A stretch of DNA of 64,000 nt from a candidate division KSB1 bacterium (lineage in GTDB: Bacteria > Zhuqueibacterota > Zhuqueibacteria > Zhuqueibacterales > Zhuqueibacteraceae): the NCBI GenBank assembly GCA_034506175.1, contig JAPDQB010000017.1, positions 1 through 64,000 on the forward strand, read 5' to 3'. Below the pieces are notes generated by a model. That model did no database searches. It saw only the letters and a list, made by a program, of their open reading frames with translations, and was not told the DNA's origin. The translations under genes and the position numbers were made by a program. Of this stretch, positions 17,878 through 26,588 are shown in pieces. How positions within the stretch are numbered: the first letter of the stretch is position 1; each line of letters opens with the position of its first letter.

Positions 17878-18228
17878 ATGGCCTCAAAAAATTACAGTTG
17901 GTTCTACACCAGCCTGGCCACCGCTCTCGGATTATTCACCGCCTATATGGACGCCCTCGGCGGGGATTTTCATTTGTTCGTCACCGCCTTGCTGCTGGTT
18001 TTCTTCGGCGCGCTGTTGGGTTTCATCCAACCGCAGAGGGCCTGGCGCTGGGCGTTGATCCTCGGCGGCTGTGTGTACGCCGTTTTTTTGTTGCGCCGGG
18101 TTTTTGATGAGCTGAGCCTGAATTTGCTCAAAGCCGTTCCGACGTTCGTTCCGGCGTTTTTCGGCGTCTACGCCGGCGTGTTTTTGCGCAAAGTTGGCTT
18201 CAAACTGAGAACGCGGGAGTCAACGTAA
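17878..18228 (+). CDS. Small integral membrane protein
   Basis: 116 residues, mostly four hydrophobic helices (around LATALGLFTAYMDAL, FVTALLLVFFGALLGFI, WALILGGCVYAVFLL and FVPAFFGVYAGVFL), ending in basic residues. I do not recognise the family. Divergent from the STAND gene, sharing the intergenic gap with the TTCTCAGA repeats, and therefore possibly a target of that regulator. Its stop codon lies inside a dispersed palindromic repeat. Confidence 0.65.
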   Translation: MASKNYSWFYTSLATALGLFTAYMDALGGDFHLFVTALLLVFFGALLGFIQPQRAWRWALILGGCVYAVFLLRRVFDELSLNLLKAVPTFVPAFFGVYAGVFLRKVGFKLRTREST

Positions 18229-18246
18229 CTCAACATTCATGTTGAG
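18223..18246. repeat. Dispersed palindrome, copy 1
   Basis: Contains CTCAACATTCATGTTGAG (8-bp arms, 2-nt loop). The surrounding 24 bases, including the preceding ACGTAA, recur exactly at 47867-47890. Both copies lie at the 3' end of a plus-strand gene. Confidence 0.7.
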
Positions 18247-18295
18247 AACAAATGCGCGCCACATAAATTCAGGCATCAACGAGGAGAAACAACGA

Positions 18296-18526
18296 ATGAG
18301 ATGGGAGCGTGTCACAATTTTCTTACGACTGGTCTGCCTGATATCAGGAGTTGGCAGCTTCGGCGTAGCCTGGCATTTAACCAGGATCGGTTCATCGGGC
18401 ATCGAGGATGTCCCACCGCCTTTCATATTACTGGCAGGCCTCGCTGGACTTGGGTTCGTGTGTATTGCCCTCAGCGGTCGATACCCCCGGCCTGGTGCCG
18501 CAAAATCGATCCGTCAACGTGAATAG
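18296..18526 (+). CDS. Small membrane protein, two TM helices
   Basis: 76 residues from ATG 18296, which has GAGGAG 9 nt upstream; an earlier in-frame ATG at 18239 has no such site. Two hydrophobic helices (VTIFLRLVCLISGVGSFGVAW and PPFILLAGLAGLGFVCIALS) flank a short polar loop. Unknown family; it precedes uppS by 110 nt on the same strand. Confidence 0.55.
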   Translation: MRWERVTIFLRLVCLISGVGSFGVAWHLTRIGSSGIEDVPPPFILLAGLAGLGFVCIALSGRYPRPGAAKSIRQRE

Positions 18527-18636
18527 CTGGCCGCCTAACCCACCGATGAACCCGTCGTCACTGCGGTCGCTCGCAAAAAAACGCTCCATCAGCGCGGGTT
18601 ATCGGCAGACCGTTACAATTTCAGCCTGGGATAAAA

Positions 18637-19401
18637 ATGTCTACAAATTCGAATGGTCATGGCAGGCCACAAGGCTTGCACGTCGCCATCATCATGGATG
18701 GCAATGGCCGCTGGGCAAACAGTCGCGGCCTGCCGCGCGTTGCCGGCCATCGTGCCGGCGCCGAAGCGCTGCGCCCCATCGTCGAAGCGGCGCCGCCACT
18801 TGGCATCACGACGTTGACAGTTTATGCTTTTTCTTCGGATAATTGGCTCCGCCCCGGCCCGGAAGTGAGGGCGCTGATGAAGTTGTTTCACACCTATTTG
18901 CTGAGTGAAAGCGACCGTTGCCTGAAAAACGGCGTGCGCTTGAACATTATTGGCCGGCGCGATCGTTTTCAGGCTGAGCTGCGCGAAGTGATGGAAAGAG
19001 TCGAAGCCGCCACCTCGCAGGGACGGGTGCTCGATCTGCGCGTGGCATTGGATTACTCGAGTCGCGACGCCATCTTGCGTGCCGTGAGCAAGGTGAATGG
19101 CGCCAAGGAAATCTCGCGGGAAGGGTTCGCGCGCCTGCTGGCCAAGGCCGATCATGCCGCGGTTACGACGCCGGACGTCGATCTGCTCATTCGCACCGGC
19201 GGCGAGCAGCGCCTGAGCGATTTTCTGTTGTGGGAATGCGCGTATGCCGAGCTTTTTTTTACGAAAAAAATGTGGCCGGAATTTACTCCGGAAGACTTTG
19301 CCGCGGCGGTGGAAGAATTTCGTTGCCGCGAGCGCCGCTTCGGAAAGACCTCACAACAAATATTGCATCCTCAATCCACCGCCAATTTGGAGACCATCTG
19401 A
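18637..19401 (+). CDS. uppS: Undecaprenyl diphosphate synthase (cis-prenyltransferase)
   Basis: Makes the C55 lipid carrier precursor from farnesyl diphosphate and isopentenyl diphosphate for peptidoglycan and O-antigen synthesis. 254 residues, the usual length. The five family motifs are visible: [13 protein letters not shown] (catalytic Asp and P-loop-like segment), [47 protein letters not shown] and the C-terminal [21 protein letters not shown]. No cdsA or other isoprenoid gene is adjacent. Confidence 0.95.
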   Translation: MSTNSNGHGRPQGLHVAIIMDGNGRWANSRGLPRVAGHRAGAEALRPIVEAAPPLGITTLTVYAFSSDNWLRPGPEVRALMKLFHTYLLSESDRCLKNGVRLNIIGRRDRFQAELREVMERVEAATSQGRVLDLRVALDYSSRDAILRAVSKVNGAKEISREGFARLLAKADHAAVTTPDVDLLIRTGGEQRLSDFLLWECAYAELFFTKKMWPEFTPEDFAAAVEEFRCRERRFGKTSQQILHPQSTANLETI

Positions 19402-19491
19402 TGCTGAAAAACTCTTGCTGCTTTTCGCCGCGTTCACCTCGCTGAGCGCCGGAACGGTCGTCAGCATTGGCATCATCAGATTGGAGCAACT

Positions 19492-20259
19492 ATGAACAAC
19501 AAAAAACGCTGGTTACACGTCGTCGTGTTTGCCGTCGCCATGGCTTGGGTGGAGTCCGCCGTCGTGGTGGATTTGCGAACGTTGGTTGATCGCCTCGAGC
19601 CTTATCAAACCGATCCGCTGCCGTTTGTGGCGAATTTGGGCGAAGTCGAGTTGGTTCGCGAAATCGCGACGCTGATCATGTTGGCGGCGGTCGGTTGCTT
19701 GGCAGGTCATTCGCGGCAGACGAAATGGGGATACGCTTTTCTCGCTTTCGGGGTGTGGGATATTTTCTACTATGTGTTTCTCAAAATCATCGTCGGCTGG
19801 CCGCGTTCGATTTGGGATTGGGACATTCTGTTCTTGCTGCCGCTGCCGTGGTGGGGGCCGGTGATCGCGCCGGTCACCATTGCCGCCATGATGATTATTT
19901 TTGGAATTTTGATCACGCAATTCAATCCGCCCGCGCATCCAATTTGGCCATCGCGCCGCGCCTGGATTTTCGGTTTGAGCGGCGCTGTGCTCGCCCTGCT
20001 CGTTTTTATGTCTGACGCCATCCGTTCCATCGGTGGCGGCGTCGAGGCGATTCGAACGACGCTGCCGACGTGGTTCAACTGGCCGGTCTTTCTCATCGCG
20101 CTGGCGCTGATGGCAGTGCCGATCATTTCGGCGAGCCGACAAATTTGGAACGGCGGATCAACAACGAAAAAACGATCGTTTATTCCCACCAAAACCACTT
20201 TGGGGGCTCAAACTTTTCTGCTGCTGCTGCTTTACAAAATTATTTCCCGTGATACGTGA
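19492..20259 (+). CDS. Integral membrane protein of unknown function
   Basis: 255 residues with six or so hydrophobic segments and conserved-looking polar spots (VREIATLIMLAAVGCLAG, FGVWDIFYYVFLK, PLPWWGPVIAPV). GGAG at 19483-19486 is 5 nt before ATG 19492. The ATG overlaps the TGA of a short upstream frame (roughly 26 hydrophobic residues ending GIIRLEQL); this could be a coupling leader but is not supported well enough to call. No family recognised. Confidence 0.65.
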   Translation: MNNKKRWLHVVVFAVAMAWVESAVVVDLRTLVDRLEPYQTDPLPFVANLGEVELVREIATLIMLAAVGCLAGHSRQTKWGYAFLAFGVWDIFYYVFLKIIVGWPRSIWDWDILFLLPLPWWGPVIAPVTIAAMMIIFGILITQFNPPAHPIWPSRRAWIFGLSGAVLALLVFMSDAIRSIGGGVEAIRTTLPTWFNWPVFLIALALMAVPIISASRQIWNGGSTTKKRSFIPTKTTLGAQTFLLLLLYKIISRDT

Positions 20260-20673
20260 GGCACCTCACAACATGATTTGCTTGAGTGCCGGAAATGCCG
20301 TTCGGCTTCAAAGATGCCCATCATCGGCTGTTTGTAAGCCCTCGGGTCACAGTGGGTAGCGCAGCCATCTTGCCCAATACGGCTAACTTTTCAGAAAGGC
20401 CAACCATTCATGGGAAAAACAATTCAAAGGCGATGATAGAAAAATGGGCAGCCTGCCCGCAGCCAGGAATGGCTGCCCGACGTTTTCCACCAACAACTGA
20501 GGCATTTACACTTGTTTTGATATTTGTCTTGACCGTGTGTGGCATTTTCATTATCTTGCTGGTACGACAAAATGTTCAACCAAGAGACGGTTGGCCGGTT
20601 AACCCGGCTATCGTGATTTCTCTTGAAAAATACGTATTGTTGTATGGATTTTCGCGAAGGCAGGTAAGGATTG
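20260..20673. other. Intergenic region with hairpin and a TTGGCC-type word
   Basis: No gene is convincing. GGGCAGCC (20446-20453) pairs with GGCTGCCC (20471-20478), a large hairpin without a T tract. A TTGGCC-type word (GGTTGGCCGGTTAACC) lies at about 20590-20606. A frame running through this region into the next gene has no ribosome site and a repeat-derived sequence. Confidence 0.4.
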
Positions 20674-21762
20674 ATGTTGACCGAGTTTCACCAAAAACAT
20701 GCCCGCGCATGGGTGGAAGCTGGCGGCGTGCAAATTCCGGCGTATTATGAAAGTGCCGATAGCGAGTTTGAGGCCGGGCGGACGGCAGGGATGATGGATC
20801 GCAGCTTTATCGGCAAGCTGCGCGTGCTTGGCAAAGATCGCGAGTCACTGCTCCACCGGCTTACGACCAACGAGATGCGGAACCTCAAAACCGGTGGCGG
20901 GGTCGTCAATATTTTCACCAACGCCAAAGGCCGCGTTGTCGATGTCGTGGAAATGTTTGCGGAAGAAAACAGTTTTTTTCTGCTCACCAGTCCGGGCCGC
21001 GCTGCGCTGATGAAGGCTTGGATCGAAAAATACACGTTTCTTGAAGACGTGCGCAGCGAGGAACTGACGGCGCATTACGGCGTGATCTCGCTTTTGGGGG
21101 CGGAGAGCGCCACGCGCTTGCAGGAGGTTTTTGGCTGGCAAGTCAACGATTTGCCGGCGCAGCAGGCGCAAATCTGCGATTGGGAGGGGCAAAGCGTCAT
21201 CATTCAGCGCAGTGGAATTATCACGCCGGTAGATTTCAATGTGATCGTGCCGGCCACGGCGATGGAAAAATTTTGGCAGACCTTGCTCACGCGAGTGACT
21301 CCCCTCGGCTTCGCGGCTTATGAGCGGCTGCGGATTCAGCGCGGCTTGCCGGCGGTGGACAAGGAAATCGCCGACGAATACAATCCGCACGAAGTCGGGT
21401 TGTATCCGTTCCTTAATTTTGAAAAGGGCTGTTACATCGGCCAGGAGGTGATTGCGCGCCTCGACACCTATCAAAAGGTACAGCGCCAGCTCATCGGCGT
21501 GCAGGTGGAAATTGGCGAAGACGAGGCCTTGCGCCTCACTGGGACGCCAGCGCCGATTTATGCCGGTGGGCAGTTGATCGGCCAGTTGACCAGTTTCTGT
21601 TTTTTGCCGGAACGCGGCGGCGGCCTCGGCCTGGCGGTGATTCGCAAGCAGTTTGCGACGGCTGATTCGGTGCAGGTGCATTGGCCAAAGCACGTTGCTG
21701 CTGGAAAATTGCAGACGTCAAAATTGAAAATTGAAAATTCTTCAGACTCCGGAGCCGACTGA
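20674..21762 (+). CDS. ygfZ: YgfZ/GcvT-family folate-binding protein
   Basis: About 362 residues. Tetrahydrofolate-dependent factor for Fe-S enzyme maintenance. The signature KGCYIGQEVIAR (~250-262), followed by YQKVQRQLIGV, is the YgfZ motif with its functional Cys. The N-terminal domain shows the GcvT-like LLHRLTTNEMRNL and YTFLEDV. The aminomethyltransferase Asp of true GcvT is not evident. GGTAAGGA lies 3 nt before ATG 20674. Directly followed by the Memo-like gene. Confidence 0.85.
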   Translation: MLTEFHQKHARAWVEAGGVQIPAYYESADSEFEAGRTAGMMDRSFIGKLRVLGKDRESLLHRLTTNEMRNLKTGGGVVNIFTNAKGRVVDVVEMFAEENSFFLLTSPGRAALMKAWIEKYTFLEDVRSEELTAHYGVISLLGAESATRLQEVFGWQVNDLPAQQAQICDWEGQSVIIQRSGIITPVDFNVIVPATAMEKFWQTLLTRVTPLGFAAYERLRIQRGLPAVDKEIADEYNPHEVGLYPFLNFEKGCYIGQEVIARLDTYQKVQRQLIGVQVEIGEDEALRLTGTPAPIYAGGQLIGQLTSFCFLPERGGGLGLAVIRKQFATADSVQVHWPKHVAAGKLQTSKLKIENSSDSGAD

Positions 21763-21773
21763 TTTCTTCGCTT

Positions 21774-23042
21774 ATGACTACGGACTATCCCAAACTACGC
21801 TTTGTTGAAGCTGTTCCGCTGCAGGCGGGAAATGAAATTCGTTCGCGCGCCAACAACGACGCGGCCTTTATCTTGCGCGATCCCAGCGGCATTGCCGAAG
21901 GCGCGCTGGCGGTTTCGGCGGAGGCACTGTTTGTTTTGCAGTTCTTTGACGGCAACCATTCTTTGTTGGATATTCGCACGGAATTTTATCGCGCCTTCGG
22001 CGTCTTTTTGCCCGAGCAAAGATTAACTCATCTCGTCGCCGAGCTGGAGCGGGCATATTTGCTGGAAGGCGAATTTTTTCAAGATTATTTAAGGCAGCTC
22101 CAGCAGCAGATGCTGGCGCAGCCGGTGCGCCAAGCGGCGCATGCCGGCGCGAGTTATCCGGCTGATCCGAAGCTTTTGCGTGAGACGCTCGACGGCTATT
22201 ATCGCTCGTCCCAGGGTGCGGGCCTGCCGAACAGACAATTGCCGGATGCTACGACGAAACCGCGCGTGCTGGCCGCGGTGGCGCCGCACATTGATTTGCG
22301 CGCCGGCGGGCCATGTTACACCTTCACATATCGTGCCCTGGCCGAATCTGAACCCGCCGAGGTTTACGTGATTCTCGGCACCGGTCACAGCGGCCTGATC
22401 AATTGTTTCTCGTGTCTGCCAAAGGATTTTGCCACCCCGCTGGGCGTGGTCAAGCACGACGTCGAGTTTATCGAAGCACTGCGCCGGCGGCATCCACACG
22501 ATCTTTTGGGTGAGCCGTTGCCGCATCGCAGCGAGCATACGATTGAGTTTCAAACGGTCTTTTTGCAACATCTCTTCAGTGGCAAAATGAATTTCACCAT
22601 CGTGCCGATTTTGTGCTCGTATGCATATTTGATGCTGACGGATGACCGCTTCAGCCGCGAAAAGCGCATCATCGAGGATTTTACCAAAGCCCTGCGCGCC
22701 ACGATTGCGGCCAGCCGGCGCCGGGTTTGCGTGATTGCCAGCGTTGATCTTTCGCATGTCGGGCCGCGCTACGGCGAGGCGCAAACTCCCGATGCGGCGT
22801 TCATGCAGCGCGTCAATGAGGCGGATCGCCGCCTGCTGTCGTGTATCGAAGCGGTCAACGCCGAGGCCTTTGTCAATGCCAACGCCCAAATCGAAGATCG
22901 TTATCGCCTCTGCGGTTTTGCGCCGCTGCACACGATGCTGGCTTCCACCGGCGCCAAACGCGGGCGGACGCTGAAATATGACGGCGCGTTCGTCGATGAT
23001 CGCCGGTCGATGGTGACGTTTGCGAGTGCGGTGCTCTATTAA
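21774..23042 (+). CDS. AmmeMemoRadiSam system protein B (Memo family) with N-terminal PqqD-like domain
   Basis: 422 residues. The C-terminal ~290 residues are the Memo/AMMECR-partner fold: HAGASYPADP, AAVAPHIDLRAGG, VYVILGTGHSG, SEHTIEFQTVFLQHLF, IASVDLSHVGPRYG and YRLCGFAPLHTML; the His residues match the dioxygenase-like metal site. Residues ~20-105 form an additional PqqD-like winged-helix domain (FVLQFFDGNHSLLDI, RLTHLVAELERAYLLEGE). Memo proteins usually cluster with an AMMECR1 protein and a radical SAM enzyme, neither of which is nearby. Starts 12 nt after the ygfZ stop, so probably the same transcript. Reaction unknown. Confidence 0.82.
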   Translation: MTTDYPKLRFVEAVPLQAGNEIRSRANNDAAFILRDPSGIAEGALAVSAEALFVLQFFDGNHSLLDIRTEFYRAFGVFLPEQRLTHLVAELERAYLLEGEFFQDYLRQLQQQMLAQPVRQAAHAGASYPADPKLLRETLDGYYRSSQGAGLPNRQLPDATTKPRVLAAVAPHIDLRAGGPCYTFTYRALAESEPAEVYVILGTGHSGLINCFSCLPKDFATPLGVVKHDVEFIEALRRRHPHDLLGEPLPHRSEHTIEFQTVFLQHLFSGKMNFTIVPILCSYAYLMLTDDRFSREKRIIEDFTKALRATIAASRRRVCVIASVDLSHVGPRYGEAQTPDAAFMQRVNEADRRLLSCIEAVNAEAFVNANAQIEDRYRLCGFAPLHTMLASTGAKRGRTLKYDGAFVDDRRSMVTFASAVLY

Positions 23043-23044
23043 AA

Positions 23045-23100
23045 GCGTGAACCAGTTTGCCGCTTGGCCAGTTTGCGCGTTAACCGGTCAACAAGCCTAC
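23045..23100. repeat. TTGGCC-type intergenic repeat, copy 3
   Basis: Words CCAGTTTGCC, GCTTGGCCAGTTTGCG and GTTAACCGGTCAAC fill the gap between the Memo-like gene and the ArsR gene, the same vocabulary as copies near 14250, 20590 and 23490. Confidence 0.55.
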
Positions 23101-23111
23101 GTTTTTTTAAA

Positions 23112-23486
23112 ATGAACAAACTCGACGCGAAGAAGAATTTCCAGGAATTTTTTCCCGAAGCGTACATCAAAAAATCCGTCAAGATTCTCAAGCTGCTGAG
23201 CGAGGCAAGCCGCTTGCGCATCATGCTTTATCTGGCGAAGGAGGGGCCATGCACGGTTTCGGAGATCATCGAGGCGCTGGATCTGGTGCAGAGCACGACG
23301 TCGCATCATCTATCGCTGCTGCGCGCCGCCGATCTGGTGGTGACCTCGCGCGACGGCAAGAAGGTTTTTTACGACATCAACGAACCGATGTGGAAGAAGA
23401 TGGGCTTGCAGTTCTTCAAATATCTGCAAAAAGGAAATGAGATCGATTTGCTTGGCAAGTTTGTGTTGAAGATGATTGGAAGATAG
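23112..23486 (+). CDS. ArsR-family winged-helix transcription regulator
   Basis: 124 residues from ATG 23112. The HTH core is clear: LLSEASRLRIMLYLAKEGP, CTVSEIIEALDLVQSTTSHH (recognition helix) and LLRAADLVVTSRDGKKVFYD (wing). The usual metal-binding CVC motif of ArsR/SmtB is absent, so metal sensing is not implied. An earlier in-frame start would fall in the upstream repeat. The gene is framed on both sides by TTGGCC-type repeats and is followed by an unknown-function gene. Confidence 0.82.
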   Translation: MNKLDAKKNFQEFFPEAYIKKSVKILKLLSEASRLRIMLYLAKEGPCTVSEIIEALDLVQSTTSHHLSLLRAADLVVTSRDGKKVFYDINEPMWKKMGLQFFKYLQKGNEIDLLGKFVLKMIGR

Positions 23487-23575
23487 CTTGGCCGGTTGGC
23501 CGGTTTGCCAGTTGGCCGGTTAACTAAAAAACAGGCCAACGAGCCAACTGGCAAACCCAATAGCCAACAGAAAGG
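23487..23575. repeat. TTGGCC-type intergenic repeat, copy 4, with 15-bp inverted repeat
   Basis: Starts right after the ArsR stop. GGTTTGCCAGTTGGC (23503-23517) and GCCAACTGGCAAACC (23544-23558) are perfect inverted copies separated by 26 nt. There is no T tract, so this is not a standard terminator. Confidence 0.7.
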
Positions 23576-23581
23576 TATACC

Positions 23582-24520
23582 ATGAGTGTTTTAAAAATGA
23601 TTGTCGCCGATGATCAGCATTATCTCAGCGGCGAGCCGCATGGCAGTTGCGCGCAGTGGATTTATGCGGCTTGCTCGCGCAGTCCCAAAAGCTTGAACGA
23701 GCTGGAGCGCTTGCTGCCGGAATTTGGCGCCGATTCCACTCTCCGCAGCCTGCTCAGTTATGGGTCGCTGGAATTGGAGCCGTTCGACGCCGGTTTGATC
23801 ATCGTCGATCTCGCCAAAAAGTGGATTTACGCCGAAGACAGCTATTTCGGCGCGCATCGCACCGGCAGTTACACGACGCGTGACGATGGGCGTAAGATCG
23901 AATATCGGTTTTCCGATGAGTGGCAGTTCGTGTCGGAGCCAAAATGGTTTCGCTATTTGTATGATCTGAATTTGAAATCGTACGACGATCTCCACGAGCC
24001 GGCCAATGCCGGGGCTGATGACGGCGAATTTTTCTCGGATGACTTCGAGTTGGAGGATGAGCCGGCGCTGGACGACGATTGCCGCAACGATTCTTATTCC
24101 GATGTCACGTTCACGAACCGTATTTGCGGCCTGGTTTATTTCGAGCCGCAAAATACCGATGAAACGCGCGATTATCAAACGCTTGAACACATTGCGGGCT
24201 ACGATAATGACGCCGCCGCCGCCCTGCACGGGATTGAAAGAGAGAAGGAGAAAATCGCCAGCCTCAAAGTCGAACTGCAAGCAGCTGAAAATTTATGGAA
24301 GCGAACTGGCGCGCCACGCTGGGAAATCAAGTGCAGAACCTTGCAGACGCGCCTCGGCAAGCACGAGAAAACCATTTCGCGCCTACTTGACGAACACCGC
24401 GACGCCGCGGCGATGGCGGCTGAGTTGCGGAATCTTCTGGCAACGGACAAGGGAAGAAACTGGCTGAAGGATTGGGAGGAGGATGAAAAAGCTTCCGGCG
24501 ATATGGAGTTGCCGTATTAA
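23582..24520 (+). CDS. Hypothetical protein with acidic centre and C-terminal coiled coil
   Basis: 312 residues, soluble. AAAGG lies just before ATG 23582. The N-terminal third looks globular (HGSCAQWIYAACSRSPKSLN, LIIVDLAKKWIYAEDSYF). The middle is very acidic (DDGEFFSDDFELEDEPALDD). The C-terminal part is helical and coiled-coil-like (LHGIEREKEKIASLKVELQA). No family recognised. Confidence 0.6.
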   Translation: MSVLKMIVADDQHYLSGEPHGSCAQWIYAACSRSPKSLNELERLLPEFGADSTLRSLLSYGSLELEPFDAGLIIVDLAKKWIYAEDSYFGAHRTGSYTTRDDGRKIEYRFSDEWQFVSEPKWFRYLYDLNLKSYDDLHEPANAGADDGEFFSDDFELEDEPALDDDCRNDSYSDVTFTNRICGLVYFEPQNTDETRDYQTLEHIAGYDNDAAAALHGIEREKEKIASLKVELQAAENLWKRTGAPRWEIKCRTLQTRLGKHEKTISRLLDEHRDAAAMAAELRNLLATDKGRNWLKDWEEDEKASGDMELPY

Positions 24521-24544
24521 CCAAAATTGCAAATTTGAAAGCCT

Positions 24545-25801
24545 GTGCCCCGCTTGCGATCGTTGCTGAAAAGCCTGCCGAAAACTTCCTATCCGAAGGA
24601 TAAAATCCGCGTGCTGCTGTTGGAAAATATTCATCCGGCCGCGGCGGCGCGTTTTCAGGCGGAAACCTTTCAAGTCGAGACCCTGCCGGCGGGTCTTGAG
24701 GAAGAGACGCTGGCCGCTAAAATCGACACCGTGCATTTATTGGGCATTCGTTCGAAGACGCGCGTGACCGAGGCCGTGCTGCTGCGGGCGCGAAGATTGT
24801 GGGCCATTGGCTGTTATTGCATCGGCACTGATCAAGTTGATTTGACCACCGCGCGCCGGCGCGGCGTGCCGGTGTTCAATGCACCGTACAGCAACACCCG
24901 CAGCGTCGCCGAGCTGGTGATCGGTGAAATCATCATGCTGCTGCGCCGGGTGTTTGAAAAAAATCAAAAGCTGCATCAGAAAAAATGGGATAAACGCTCG
25001 GAAGGCTGCTACGAGGTGCGCGGCAAAACCCTGGGCATCATCGGCTACGGCCACATCGGCTCGCAAGTTTCGATTCTCGCTGAAGCTCTGGGCATGAACG
25101 TGATCTATTACGACATCGCCGAAAAGCTGCCGATGGGCAATGCGCGCCCGGTTCATTCGCTCAGCGAGGTGCTGCAGCACAGCGACGTGGTCACCTTGCA
25201 CGTTCCCGAGGACGAAACCACCCTCAACCTGATCGCCGGCCCGCAGCTTGCGATGATGAAGAAGGGAAGTTATCTGCTCAATTCCAGCCGCGGCCGGGTC
25301 GTCCAGCTCGACGATGTGCGCGAGGCGCTGGTGCGAGGGCATCTCGCCGGCGCCGCCATTGACGTTTTTCCGGACGAACCGGCGGGCAACGATCACACGT
25401 TCGAATCGGTGTTGCAGGGTTTGCCGAACGTGATTTTGACCCCGCACATCGGCGGCAGCACGCTGGAGTCGCAGGAGGATATTGCGCGCAAAACTTCGGA
25501 AAAACTCATCACCTATATGAACACCGGCAGCACCTACGGCAGCGTCAATTTTCCGGAAGTGCAATTGCCGCTGTTGAAAGACCAGCATCGCGTTTTGCAC
25601 ATCCACCAAAACGTGCCGGGCGTGATCGCCGAGTTCAACAACGTCTTTTCGCAACATGGGATCAACATCGAAGGCCAATACCTGCGCACGCGCGAAGACA
25701 TCGGTTACGTGGTCACCGACATTAACCAAAAACCCCGGCGCGAAATTTTGGAAGACCTCAAAAAGATTGCTGCAACGATTCGGGTGAGGGCGTTATATTA
25801 A
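24545..25801 (+). CDS. serA: D-3-phosphoglycerate dehydrogenase (SerA, ACT-domain type)
   Basis: First step of serine synthesis (3-phosphoglycerate to phosphohydroxypyruvate, NAD+). 418 residues from GTG 24545, the E. coli-type length. Visible: substrate-site GCYCIGTDQVDL and NTRSVAELVIGEII, Rossmann motif GIIGYGHIGSQVS, catalytic Arg in NSSRGRVVQ, Glu in DVFPDEP, His in TPHIGGSTLE, and a C-terminal ACT domain (~345-418: HQNVPGVIAEFNNVFSQHGI) expected to bind serine for feedback control. Confidence 0.95.
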   Translation: MPRLRSLLKSLPKTSYPKDKIRVLLLENIHPAAAARFQAETFQVETLPAGLEEETLAAKIDTVHLLGIRSKTRVTEAVLLRARRLWAIGCYCIGTDQVDLTTARRRGVPVFNAPYSNTRSVAELVIGEIIMLLRRVFEKNQKLHQKKWDKRSEGCYEVRGKTLGIIGYGHIGSQVSILAEALGMNVIYYDIAEKLPMGNARPVHSLSEVLQHSDVVTLHVPEDETTLNLIAGPQLAMMKKGSYLLNSSRGRVVQLDDVREALVRGHLAGAAIDVFPDEPAGNDHTFESVLQGLPNVILTPHIGGSTLESQEDIARKTSEKLITYMNTGSTYGSVNFPEVQLPLLKDQHRVLHIHQNVPGVIAEFNNVFSQHGINIEGQYLRTREDIGYVVTDINQKPRREILEDLKKIAATIRVRALY

Positions 25802-25984
25802 CCTGAATTTTGCACCAAATAACATTCTCCTCGAATTACGCCGTCGACGCCCCATGGCTATACCGATGAACTCTTCAGGCCATTCGGCGGGTTCGTGCTC
25901 TTCGTCATCATCGCCGTTAAAGTCACCCTCCCACCTTTTTTTCTGACCGCTGCTACAGCGTTCGTGGACGCCCAGGAATCGAGT
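25802..25984. other. Gene-free stretch leading into transposase remnant
   Basis: No intact gene. The stretch may hold earlier, unrecognisable parts of the IS1380-like transposase that becomes readable from about 25990. Confidence 0.35.
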
Positions 25985-26300
25985 TCAATAGTTGTGTGTT
26001 TAAACCGTCGACATGGGAAAAGGCCTGTCGCTTCGTGGCGATGCGTCCGGTGAAAACAGAACGCGAAGACGCCGACGGGAAGCAGGCTGATCTCTTCGAT
26101 GAGGCGGATTACGACTATCGCATCTTCGTCACCGATCACCGCACCGGCTCATCGTGTGATCGATGAACATGATGGCCGCGCGGGCGCCGAACCGTTAATC
26201 GGCGCAGCGCAACGCGAGGGGCTTAGCGCCATCCCCTCAAAAGCGTTTGCTCCCAACGTTGACGCTGCTGTTTCCGGCGTCAAAAATCGTTCGGCACAGC
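25985..26300 (+). pseudogene. Decayed IS1380-like transposase fragment
   Basis: Frame 25996-26166 reads FKPSTWEKACRFVAMRPVK, ADGKQADLF and DYDYRIFVTDHR, then stops. A +1-shifted frame continues HRVIDEHDGRAGAEPLIGAA and QREGLSAIPSKAF. The order and spacing match the last part of IS1380-family transposases, where a Y-x-GR-x3-E-x-LI-E-like motif carries the catalytic Glu. One clear frameshift, no N-terminal half and no terminal repeats seen: a dead fragment. Confidence 0.65.
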
Positions 26301-26588
26301 GAGAAAGTCCAGGTGAAGTTTTCCAGCATGTGAGCGATTCGGCCACGACTCGAAAAACTATTTATCAAACTCGATACCCTGCGCTTGAATTCAGCTATCT
26401 GGAGCTACCCGATTGCATGGGTGACAACTTGACATTAATCCGGTGCAAAAAATTTTTGCACCGAAGTACGTAACGCAGGCAAGCTGGAAGCGTGCGCGAC
26501 AAAAAACTTCGCGGTCGTGCCTGCCCTGCCGCAGGCCAGGAATAGTTTTTCCAGGGTAATTGCCATGTACGTTTGCACACGCATCACG

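Noticed and set aside
20286..20750. A 154-residue plus-strand frame before ygfZ
   Set aside because: It is made from hairpin and TTGGCC-type repeat sequence, lacks a ribosome site and overlaps ygfZ by about 80 bases.
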